In this document: in pieces, positions 25,558-33,591 of the stretch
Layout of the letters: each line of letters opens with the position of its first letter
Numbering within the stretch: position 1 is the stretch's first letter
Source: Dryocola sp051297175
GTDB taxonomy: Bacteria; Pseudomonadota; Gammaproteobacteria; Enterobacterales; Enterobacteriaceae
Assembly (NCBI RefSeq): GCF_051297175.1
Contig: NZ_JBINNY010000001.1
Location: 3,968,001-4,032,000, forward strand
Direction: 5' to 3'
DNA: 64,000 nt
Made by a program: the position numbers and the translations under genes
The notes under the pieces: generated by a model
Told to the model about the DNA's origin: nothing
Seen by the model: the letters and a program-made list of their open reading frames with translations, nothing else
The model's database searches: none

Positions 25558-26622
25558 TCAATTATTGTTCTCTGGCGGAACAAACACGCTGCCTTTGTCA
25601 TCACGCTTCAGCAGCTTCCAGCAGGCACGATGCTGCTTGCCGTATTTATCCACAAAGGTCGGCATTTTCTGCCCTTCGCGCGTCTGGATATACTCGGTGG
25701 TGCCGTTAACAATCGTTGCCCACTGTCCGGCGTGGGGCGCTATTTCGTCGGTCCAGCGGGTGATGCGTACCATTTTTTCCTGCTGACGATCCTGCTCACG
25801 CTGCGGCCAGCTATAGAGCTCTTCTGGCTTTCCTGCCGGGAAAAAACCTTCCCGGGGGACGTCGATAAATTCGCCTTCGACACGGCGAATCAGCGTCCAG
25901 CCGGTTTTGGCCCATTCGGATTCTTTCCAGCTAAAATTACGTTTTCCCTCCTTACTGACATAATCACTGCGCTTGACTCCAAGCCAAGTTTCTGGAGGCT
26001 CTCCAAAATCTGCTGGAATAAAGCGAGCTGGAGCAAAATAAATATCTGGAAGGTAAAATCCTGTTTGTACTGGATTGTCACCGTTCTCAATGCGAATAGA
26101 TGGATCTAGTACATAACGAGGTATTTGTGAGGGAATATCTTCAAGGGTATAGATACCGGGGACACCACAATAAGTTAGCTCCCCTTCATTCCACGTTGCA
26201 TCCAATGTAGTGGATAAACGCATATCCAGTTCGGAAGCAGCACTTTCAAGTGCAGATATTTTCTCTATTTCCTCGTCGGTCATCCAGCCGTTCCAAAACT
26301 CCACAATACCTTTGCGAATATTGCTCATGGCATGACCGATATTAAACGCCTTAATATCTTCATGCGTTCGCAGAATATAGGCCTGCATATAACGATCTTT
26401 CATCGGTCGGAGGTTAGGCATGACCCGATTTTCCCACACGATATCCGCCTGTTGCGGGAGTGGACGACTGCGGATATTGAGCGGCATGTCCTTTTTAAAG
26501 CGTGCCAGTGCCGCTTCATGGGCATCGATGTAGGCAATAATCGCATCGCGAGTTTCCGCGTAGTGTTCAGCAGAGATAAATTTCTCCAGCAAATAACATT
26601 CCTGAGGGTGTAAAACGGCCAT
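25558..26622 (-). CDS. T6SS immunity protein, copy A
   Basis: A 354-residue cytoplasmic protein with no signal peptide or membrane segment. Residues 1-114 and 231-354 are nearly identical to copy B just upstream, while 115-230 are strongly diverged. Position directly after a vgrG-effector pair and the duplication point to immunity function. The motif DIVWENRVMPNLRP and the tryptophan-rich middle recall the Imm71-type immunity family, from memory and with limited confidence. ATG at 26622 has GAGGG upstream; a longer reading frame overlapping the end of copy B is rejected. It may protect against a different effector variant than copy B. Confidence 0.75.
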   Translation of the reverse strand: MAVLHPQECYLLEKFISAEHYAETRDAIIAYIDAHEAALARFKKDMPLNIRSRPLPQQADIVWENRVMPNLRPMKDRYMQAYILRTHEDIKAFNIGHAMSNIRKGIVEFWNGWMTDEEIEKISALESAASELDMRLSTTLDATWNEGELTYCGVPGIYTLEDIPSQIPRYVLDPSIRIENGDNPVQTGFYLPDIYFAPARFIPADFGEPPETWLGVKRSDYVSKEGKRNFSWKESEWAKTGWTLIRRVEGEFIDVPREGFFPAGKPEELYSWPQREQDRQQEKMVRITRWTDEIAPHAGQWATIVNGTTEYIQTREGQKMPTFVDKYGKQHRACWKLLKRDDKGSVFVPPENNN

Positions 26623-26632
26623 ATCATCACCC

Positions 26633-27694
26633 TCAATTATTGTTCTCTGGCAGAACATACACGCTGCCTTTGTCATCACGCTTCAGCAGCTTCCAGCAGG
26701 CACGATGCTGCTTGCCGTATTTATCCACAAAGGTCGGCATTTTCTGCCCTTCGCGCGTCTGGATATACTCGGTGGTGCCGTTAACAATCGTTGCCCACTG
26801 TCCGGCGTGGGGCGCTATTTCGTCGGTCCAGCGGGTGATGCGTACCATTTTTTCCTGCTGACTTTCCTGCTCACGCTGCGGCCAGCTATAGAGCTCTTCT
26901 GGCTTTCCTTCCGGGAAAAAACCTTCCCGGGGGACGTCGATAAATTCGCCTTCGACACGGCGAATCAGCGTCCAGCCGGTTTTGGCCCATTCGGATTCTT
27001 TCCAGCTATAGTCCTTTTTACCAGTTCTATTGACATAATCGCTACGCTTGATCCCCTGCCGAACTTCTTGAGGATGAACACGATCGGCGACGATAAAACA
27101 TGCTGATGCAAAATTGATGTCAGGTAAATAAATACCTGTTTGCAAAGGTATTTCACCCTGTTCAATGCGCACAGAATGATCTAATTCATAGCAAGGTATT
27201 TGTGCTGGCAGGGGAAAATAAGAGAGGATGTCTTCTCCATCATAGGTCAAATCACCTTCTAACCAAGTCCCGCTCACAGTAATAGACAAACGCCGATCCA
27301 GTTGTGACGCGCTATATTCGAGATTGGCTATAAACAATCCTTCTTCTTCTGTCATCCAGCCATCCCAGAACTCCACAACACCTTTGCGTATATTGCTCAT
27401 GGCGTGACCGATATTAAATGCCTTGATGTCATTATGTGTTCGCAGAATATAGGCCTGCATATAACGATCTTTCATCGGCCGGAGGTTAGGCATCACCCGA
27501 TTTTCCCACACGATATCCGCCTGTTGCGGGAGTGGAAGACTGCGGATATTGAGCGGCATGTCCTTTTTAAAGCGTGCCAGCGCCGCTTCATGGGCATCGA
27601 TGTAGGCAATAATCGCATCGCGAGTTTCCGCGTAGTGTTCAGCAGAGACAAATTTCTCCAGCAAATAACATTCCTGGGGGTGTAAAACGGCCAT
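26633..27694 (-). CDS. T6SS immunity protein, copy B
   Basis: A 353-residue paralogue of copy A. The start codon overlaps the stop of the effector gene (TAATG), so it is the copy most tightly tied to this effector and is likely its cognate immunity protein. The ends of the protein match copy A almost exactly, but the central block (SASQLDRRLSITVSGTW and onward) shares only about half its residues. The 10-bp gap to copy A shows one transcript. No catalytic motif is seen; immunity proteins of this type act by binding the toxin domain. Confidence 0.78.
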   Translation of the reverse strand: MAVLHPQECYLLEKFVSAEHYAETRDAIIAYIDAHEAALARFKKDMPLNIRSLPLPQQADIVWENRVMPNLRPMKDRYMQAYILRTHNDIKAFNIGHAMSNIRKGVVEFWDGWMTEEEGLFIANLEYSASQLDRRLSITVSGTWLEGDLTYDGEDILSYFPLPAQIPCYELDHSVRIEQGEIPLQTGIYLPDINFASACFIVADRVHPQEVRQGIKRSDYVNRTGKKDYSWKESEWAKTGWTLIRRVEGEFIDVPREGFFPEGKPEELYSWPQREQESQQEKMVRITRWTDEIAPHAGQWATIVNGTTEYIQTREGQKMPTFVDKYGKQHRACWKLLKRDDKGSVYVLPENNN

Positions 27695-29154
27695 TATTTT
27701 TTATCCTTAGGTTCATACCAGCTATGGGTGGTTTCCAGTTGCGGCAGCCCCTGGTAAGGATATGCCGGGTCGCTCGCTGCATCGCCGTAGCCCCAGCCCG
27801 TCTTCTGACGTGGGCCGGTGTACTCTTTTTTCAACTGCGACGGGTCGAGCACTATCTGGTTCCAACCGCCTTCCAGCGAATACTCTTCCACATTGTTATT
27901 TATCTGAGTAGCGGCACGCCCCTCCCAGACCTTCAGCGGTTGACCGGGAGGAACGGTGTAGGTGACAAACTCACCATTTTCGTTCCAGCTTTTCCATACC
28001 GCAAAATGCCTGCGCCAGTCACTTTTACTGGTCAGCTTGTCGAACTCAGTCTTATGCATCCAACAAATACTGTTATCACCGGAGGAAGGGTCAACCACAC
28101 GATAAATCACCGTTCCCGGAGGGATTTCAACTGCCCGCATAGAATCATCAAAGGTATCAAATTTACCGTTTAAGGGCGTTTTCCTTCCTGGCTCATCGGC
28201 TATATCCGGCCAGCCATCAGCAATTGCTTCTTTATCTTTGAATTTTTTTATGGCTGGAAATTTCTCCTTACTGGCCCCAACATCCACCCAGTCCGGTTTC
28301 TCACGTTTGAAGAATTCAAGCTCTTCACTGGCGCGAACACCTCCGTATAGGTGTGCGTTATCACCAACATGAGCACGAAAAGCACTGTCCCCCTCCACTC
28401 GCAGACGGTTCGCCAGGAGCTCCAGTAAATCAGTCAATGGCTTCAGGGCGCTGGCCAGCATACCGTTGGCTTTGCTGCGTACGGCCACCAGCACGCTCCA
28501 TAACTCCGCTACCGGTCGTTTCAGAGAAGCGGGGCCCCAGTCGGCCACCGTATCGAGCAGCCTGCGCGTCACCTGCATCAGTTTATCCATCACCTCAAGC
28601 AGGGCGGCGGTACTCAGCAGATCTTTTAGCTCATCCAGCTTTCCGGCCAGATAATGATACGGGTTGTAGATTTTCAGTACCCGCAGCGTCTTACGGACAG
28701 ACGGATTGTCCAGATAACGGTTTAGCTGCGTGATGGCCCCGTCCAGCAAGCGGCCGTAGTTTCCGGCTTTGCTCAGTTCATTAAAATGGGCTTTACGAAG
28801 TGAAAGGAACATCACCTTAGCGCAACCTTTGGTCAGGGAACCTAACACTGGGAAGCACCCCACCAGAGTCAGCCCCAGGCAAACCCACGCCCAGGTATTG
28901 CTGTCGTCTTCTTTGATTTTTCTCCCGTTGGCAATGAGATCGCGCACGTCGCAGAGTTGGTCAACCAAGGGGATCATCGAGATAATAGTCCCGGCGACAA
29001 TCTGCCCGGTGGTCTGTTGCTCGTTAAAATCCCCCTGAATTGTCTCCCACAGCCATTCACCGGCTGCTGTAACCTTATCTGCCTGTTGCTGATACCAGCT
29101 TTTAGGCGGCGGCCGGTAAAAGGCCAGCGCGTGTTGTAGTTCTGCATCAATCAT
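27694..29154 (-). CDS. Putative T6SS effector with unassigned C-terminal toxin domain
   Basis: A 486-residue protein starting immediately after the vgrG stop. Residues about 47-115 contain two hydrophobic segments (IVAGTIISMIPLVDQLCDV and TWAWVCLGLTLVGCFPVLG), a feature of T6SS effectors that cross or enter membranes. Residues about 120-255 are helical. The C-terminal part from about 330 carries a compact domain: PPGTVIYRVVDPSSGDNS, WRRHFAVWKSWNENGEFV, YTVPPGQPLKVWEGRAATQ and LEGGWNQIVLDP. Its order of motifs recalls ADP-ribosyl/NAD-glycohydrolase (TNT-like) domains, but this is a hypothesis from pattern only. Position between vgrG and immunity genes supports an effector. Confidence 0.75.
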   Translation of the reverse strand: MIDAELQHALAFYRPPPKSWYQQQADKVTAAGEWLWETIQGDFNEQQTTGQIVAGTIISMIPLVDQLCDVRDLIANGRKIKEDDSNTWAWVCLGLTLVGCFPVLGSLTKGCAKVMFLSLRKAHFNELSKAGNYGRLLDGAITQLNRYLDNPSVRKTLRVLKIYNPYHYLAGKLDELKDLLSTAALLEVMDKLMQVTRRLLDTVADWGPASLKRPVAELWSVLVAVRSKANGMLASALKPLTDLLELLANRLRVEGDSAFRAHVGDNAHLYGGVRASEELEFFKREKPDWVDVGASKEKFPAIKKFKDKEAIADGWPDIADEPGRKTPLNGKFDTFDDSMRAVEIPPGTVIYRVVDPSSGDNSICWMHKTEFDKLTSKSDWRRHFAVWKSWNENGEFVTYTVPPGQPLKVWEGRAATQINNNVEEYSLEGGWNQIVLDPSQLKKEYTGPRQKTGWGYGDAASDPAYPYQGLPQLETTHSWYEPKDKK

Positions 29155-31650
29155 TTATTTTGCATCCCTGCTGTTACCGACTTTAGCGAGTAGCGCTTCC
29201 CATGTGTCCCATACTTTTTCCATATCGGGTGGAGGTAGCTGGTATTCCACCGTTGCAGACTCAAATGGCACGTTTTTGTGCAGGGCATATCCCTGTTCAT
29301 TTAGGATGCCCGGCAGTTGACTACCTCCTTCGAAGTGAATGACATACGACGCTTTTGCAATGGGTGCCAGGCTATCGGCAAAGTTGAGTGCCAGATCATA
29401 TTGACCCGTTCCCGGCAGGTAGGGCATTTTCATCGGCATACTCTGCGCCGCAGCAGCAAACATCGTCCTCTTCACCCGCCGCATATAAGTTGCCGTCGTG
29501 CCGTATTCGACTTTTCCCTGCTCAAGTTTCAGGTAGCTGCCGCCGCCAATCAGCGTGATGCGTTTTTTTCCAGTAAACGAGATGTCGGCTTCAGACGTCA
29601 GAGTGAGCTTTTGCTCGGCAAACAGACGCATATTGCCGTTCTGGGCCTGCACCTCAATCGGGCCTTCGCTGGCTTTCAGGCTCATCTGCCCGGTGCGGGC
29701 AAACATGCCAAGTTTGTCACCTGCCAGTGCGGTCATATTGCCCATCACGCCCACGCTGATATCACCGCCTGCGTTAATGGCGACATTCTTGCTGGCGGCA
29801 AGCTGCATATGCTCACCGCTGGTAAACGCCATACCTTCGGGGGCGGAAAAATGCAGTACTTCGTTGAGCGGTTTTAGCCTTTGTTCAAACATGCGTATCT
29901 GTGCGTCAACATCGGCTTTCAGGGCCTGCGCCTGTTCTGCTGCCATCTCCAGCTGTTGTATCTGTTGCAGGCAGATATCGATTTCTTTCAGCGCGGCGTC
30001 CATATCCAGCACCTCGCCCACGGCTTTGGGTTGCCCATCAGCGCTGATGAACAATCCTTTTGCTCCACGTATCACACCGCGTTCATCAGTGCGCAGCTCA
30101 AACCCCTTTCCGCGAGGTTTATCCTGCGTATCGACGATATGCCCTTGGCTGAGTTGAGTTTTTCCATATTCGGTTGAAAGGTGGATATGCTCTTCACCGC
30201 GCTTGTCTTCCAAGCGCAGTTCATTGTGGGCAGCGGTGCGCAGGATATTTTGGCTGCGGTTGTCGCGGTTCACAATATCGCCGTGTTCAGAATCGTGCAT
30301 GGCATGTGAAATGTACGGCAGGTCGATATCACCGTTGCTGTAGGCAATCGCCACTTCCGTACCGTCAGTCAGCGGCGTATGCCAGCCGTACCGATCTCCG
30401 GTATACGGCTTTGCCATACGCAACCACAGATAACCGTAGCCCTGCTCGCGGTCGTTACGGTCGAAATTCAGCTTCACGCGGTAACGCCCGAATTCATCGA
30501 GGTGTGCATAAATGTCATGTTTTTCGCGGCTTTCAATATGGGCAGGCAACGTACCGTGAATTTCAGGGCGTTCAGGGCAGACAGGACGAAAGCAATAGCG
30601 TTCGGTATAGGGTTGCCCCCACACGGAGACATGCAAACGCGAATCGCGTGCGCCAATAAACGTCACCAGCGTCATAAGCACGCCTTCTTTCAATGCGCTG
30701 ATGATATTGCCCTGCGGCTCCAGCACCTGGCCTGGCGTGAGATTTGATGCGTTGCTAAAAAGATGAAGTCGGGCGGATTTGTTCAACTCACGTTCATGAT
30801 GCAGGCGCGCATAGAACGCCCCGCTTTCTGTCGCGGGCTCCGGGTCGGTATCGTCACCGTCTTCCCGAAACGGTTCGCCGTAGCGGTAATGCTCACCCGT
30901 TGTAACGGCATCATTGCGCACCGACACATGTGCATTTAGCGGGGTGGCGGCGGTTCGGTAGTGGTAAGTCTTCGCATGAACCTCACCAGGCACCACGGCG
31001 TTCCAGGTGCGCACACCCCAGACACATTCTTCTGCAGACAAACCTGATGGCTCACGGTAAGGCAGTTTCACATCAAATACGTACTGAAGCTGGGTATCAC
31101 CAAAAATGACGATATCCAGTTCCGTGAAGGCATTCATTTCATAACGGAACCAGATCCCCACTTCCGCCAGAATACGTTGAATAAATTCAAGGTCGCTTTC
31201 ACGCCACTGGGTGATAACCTCACGCACCGGATAGTCTCGCGACAGGCGGAATTCAAAATCCTGCCCTTCCAAACCGTGCGCCCATAAAATCTGTTCCACC
31301 ACTTCCGGTACGGACTTGTCGAGAAAAACGGCACTGCGGTGGGTACGAGAAAAGAGTGCAAGGCGGGATTCAAGCGTAACCCTGTAATGAGACCGCTCGG
31401 CAGTGCTCGACAGCCAATCCATGCGGGTGACAATGCCGTGAACCACCTTGCCCCCCAACATTCTGAAACTGGCAAACTTCATCAATACCTGTTCAGGTCT
31501 GACACTGCCGGATGCCGAGGTGAACTCAATTTTCCATGAAAAGGGCTCGCTTAACGCTTCGCGCCCGCGAAAGCGCAGTACATCAGTGGAGAAGTCGGCA
31601 TTCAGGATATCCAGCGAATAGCCTGACCGTGATTCAATGCGGGTAGACAA
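29155..31650 (-). CDS. vgrG: T6SS spike protein VgrG
   Basis: An 831-residue trimeric spike protein. The gp27-like base fills about residues 1-380, the gp5-like OB fold about 390-480 (DEFGRYRVKLNFD, WHTPLTDGTEVAIAY), and a DUF2345 beta-helix about 545-690. From about 720 a C-terminal extension (YDLALNFADSLAPIAKASYV, then GILNEQGYALHKNVP) looks like a transthyretin-type domain, which in other VgrGs recruits the effector. No DUF4123 adaptor gene is present, in keeping with direct loading. No baseplate, sheath or ATPase genes are in the window, so this is an orphan vgrG island using a T6SS encoded elsewhere. Confidence 0.93.
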   Translation of the reverse strand: MSTRIESRSGYSLDILNADFSTDVLRFRGREALSEPFSWKIEFTSASGSVRPEQVLMKFASFRMLGGKVVHGIVTRMDWLSSTAERSHYRVTLESRLALFSRTHRSAVFLDKSVPEVVEQILWAHGLEGQDFEFRLSRDYPVREVITQWRESDLEFIQRILAEVGIWFRYEMNAFTELDIVIFGDTQLQYVFDVKLPYREPSGLSAEECVWGVRTWNAVVPGEVHAKTYHYRTAATPLNAHVSVRNDAVTTGEHYRYGEPFREDGDDTDPEPATESGAFYARLHHERELNKSARLHLFSNASNLTPGQVLEPQGNIISALKEGVLMTLVTFIGARDSRLHVSVWGQPYTERYCFRPVCPERPEIHGTLPAHIESREKHDIYAHLDEFGRYRVKLNFDRNDREQGYGYLWLRMAKPYTGDRYGWHTPLTDGTEVAIAYSNGDIDLPYISHAMHDSEHGDIVNRDNRSQNILRTAAHNELRLEDKRGEEHIHLSTEYGKTQLSQGHIVDTQDKPRGKGFELRTDERGVIRGAKGLFISADGQPKAVGEVLDMDAALKEIDICLQQIQQLEMAAEQAQALKADVDAQIRMFEQRLKPLNEVLHFSAPEGMAFTSGEHMQLAASKNVAINAGGDISVGVMGNMTALAGDKLGMFARTGQMSLKASEGPIEVQAQNGNMRLFAEQKLTLTSEADISFTGKKRITLIGGGSYLKLEQGKVEYGTTATYMRRVKRTMFAAAAQSMPMKMPYLPGTGQYDLALNFADSLAPIAKASYVIHFEGGSQLPGILNEQGYALHKNVPFESATVEYQLPPPDMEKVWDTWEALLAKVGNSRDAK

Positions 31651-32053
31651 TGTTCCTTCCTTGAGCCATCCGGCAAAAATTCATGATGAAAATCATGGGT
31701 GTCCCTTATCTAAACGGATGAATAGTTGCACGAATTAAACCGCTATTCCAGTGTGGTTATTTGAAAGGAAGTTAAAATGGAGATCGGGTGAAATGACGAC
31801 AGTAAAGTGCATTGGAAACCCGTAAGGTTCCAGCAATTTCACTCGGGTGCGATGACTGAGAAATATCGTATTAATACTCACCGTTATTAACAGGCTCTAT
31901 GCCGTTCACATATAGAGATCTTACTCCCCCTCCCCCTCCCCCACGAATCAAGACTATTCCCAACGCCCGTGGCGTCTATCCTTAAATGCTCCCTATAAAC
32001 CACGGGCGTAAGCCTCGACCTATTTTTTAACTTTTGAATACTGGAGGCCCGGC
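31651..32053. promoter_or_regulatory. Divergent gap between vgrG and paoA with a C5 tract
   Basis: A 403-bp gap carrying the promoters of vgrG (minus) and paoABC (plus). It holds three runs of five C at 31926-31942, separated by single T bases, meaning G-runs on the vgrG coding strand. I find no open frame or recognisable operator. GGAGG precedes the paoA ATG. Confidence 0.5.
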
Positions 32054-32641
32054 ATGAGCAATCCTGGGAACCACCCTGCAACAGGCAGCGCTGAACGCAA
32101 CGATTCGCCGATGACTCCGCCGCCGGAGAAGTCCCGCGTGTCGTTCACGGTCAACGGCGAAGAACGAAATCTGGAAGTTGATACGCGCACGACCTTACTG
32201 GACGCGCTGCGCGAAAACCTGCACCTCACCGGCACCAAAAAAGGCTGCGACCACGGCCAGTGCGGCGCCTGCACCGTTATCGTGGACGGGCGGCGCATCA
32301 ACTCGTGCCTGACCCTCGCGGTGATGCAGCAGGACGCCGAGATCACCACCATCGAAGGGCTGGGCACGCCGGAGGATCTGCACCCGATGCAGGCGGCGTT
32401 CGTCAAGCACGACGGCTACCAGTGCGGCTACTGCACGCCGGGGCAAATCTGCTCGTCGGTCGCCGTTTTGCGGGAAATCGAAGACGGCATTCCCAGCCAC
32501 GTCACGCTCGACCTCGTTTCCCCTCCGCAGGCCACGGCGGACGAACTGCGCGAGCGCATGAGCGGCAACATCTGCCGCTGCGGGGCCTACGCCAATATTC
32601 TTGCCGCGATTGAAGACGTCGCCGGGGGGCAGAAATCATGA
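32054..32641 (+). CDS. paoA: Aldehyde oxidoreductase iron-sulfur subunit PaoA, no Tat signal
   Basis: A 195-residue subunit with two [2Fe-2S] clusters (GCDHGQCGACTV with SCLTLAVM; GYCTPGQIC with NICRCGAY) that passes electrons from the molybdenum centre to FAD. From residue 28 it matches E. coli PaoA (229 residues) closely, and the first few residues are also alike. The block that in E. coli holds the twin-arginine signal is missing, however, and no RR motif is present. The enzyme is therefore probably cytoplasmic here, unlike periplasmic PaoABC. GGAGG lies ahead of the ATG. Overlaps paoB by four bases. Confidence 0.9.
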   Translation: MSNPGNHPATGSAERNDSPMTPPPEKSRVSFTVNGEERNLEVDTRTTLLDALRENLHLTGTKKGCDHGQCGACTVIVDGRRINSCLTLAVMQQDAEITTIEGLGTPEDLHPMQAAFVKHDGYQCGYCTPGQICSSVAVLREIEDGIPSHVTLDLVSPPQATADELRERMSGNICRCGAYANILAAIEDVAGGQKS

Positions 32642-33588
32642 AGGCCTTTACCTATCAACGCGTAAAAACGCCCGCTGAAGCGGCGGAAAGCGCCCGGCAA
32701 AAGCCCGGCGCAAAGTTTATTGCCGGCGGCACCAACCTGCTCGATCTGATGAAGCTTGAGATCGAAACGCCGACGCACCTGATTGACGTCAACGATCTCG
32801 CGCTGGATAGCATTGAGCCGACGGACGAAGGCGGGCTGCGGATCGGCGCGCTGGTGCGCAATACCGATCTGGCGGCGGATAACAGGGTGCGGCGCGACTA
32901 CGCAGTGCTGTCGCGGGCGCTGCTCGCCGGGGCTTCCGGCCAGTTGCGTAACCAGGCCACCACCGCCGGGAACCTGCTTCAGCGCACGCGCTGCCCCTAT
33001 TTTTACGATACCAACCAGCCCTGCAATAAGCGCCAGCCGGGCAGCGGCTGCGCGGCGCTCGGCGGGTTTAGCCGCCAGCATGCGGTCATTGGGGCAAGCC
33101 CGGCGTGTATCGCCACCCATCCCAGCGATATGGCCGTCGCCATGCGCCTGCTCGACGCGGTGATTGAAACCGTAAGCCCCGACGGCGGCACGCGCGTTAT
33201 CCCCATCGCCGAGTTCTACCGCGCGCCGGGTGAAACACCACATCTGGAAACCAACCTGTCGCCCGGCGAGCTGATTACGGCGGTCACGCTGCCGCCGCCG
33301 CTTGGCGGGACGCATATTTATCGCAAAGTGCGCGACCGCGCCTCCTACGCCTTTGCGCTGGTGTCGGTTGCCGCCGTGGTGCAGGACGACGGCAGCGGCC
33401 GCGTGGCGCTGGGCGGCGTGGCGCACCAGCCCTGGCGGCGGGAGGAAGCCGATGCCGAGCTGCCCCACGGCGCTCGGCAGGTCTACAACACACTGTTTGC
33501 GGGCGCGCAGCCGACCCCGGAAAACGAATTTAAGCTGACCCTGGCGAAGCGCACGCTCGCCTCGGTGCTGACGGAAGCGAGGGCGTAA
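32638..33588 (+). CDS. paoB: Aldehyde oxidoreductase FAD subunit PaoB
   Basis: A 316-residue flavin subunit of the xanthine-dehydrogenase family (E. coli PaoB has 318). It shows the FAD motif AGGTNLLDLMK and the PaoB-specific extra cluster region with CPYFYDTNQPCNKRQPGSGC, which binds an additional [4Fe-4S] cluster in E. coli PaoB. It accepts electrons from PaoA and transfers them to the final acceptor. It starts at the ATGA overlap with paoA, and paoC follows three bases after its stop. Confidence 0.93.
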   Translation: MKAFTYQRVKTPAEAAESARQKPGAKFIAGGTNLLDLMKLEIETPTHLIDVNDLALDSIEPTDEGGLRIGALVRNTDLAADNRVRRDYAVLSRALLAGASGQLRNQATTAGNLLQRTRCPYFYDTNQPCNKRQPGSGCAALGGFSRQHAVIGASPACIATHPSDMAVAMRLLDAVIETVSPDGGTRVIPIAEFYRAPGETPHLETNLSPGELITAVTLPPPLGGTHIYRKVRDRASYAFALVSVAAVVQDDGSGRVALGGVAHQPWRREEADAELPHGARQVYNTLFAGAQPTPENEFKLTLAKRTLASVLTEARA

Positions 33589-33591
33589 GCG

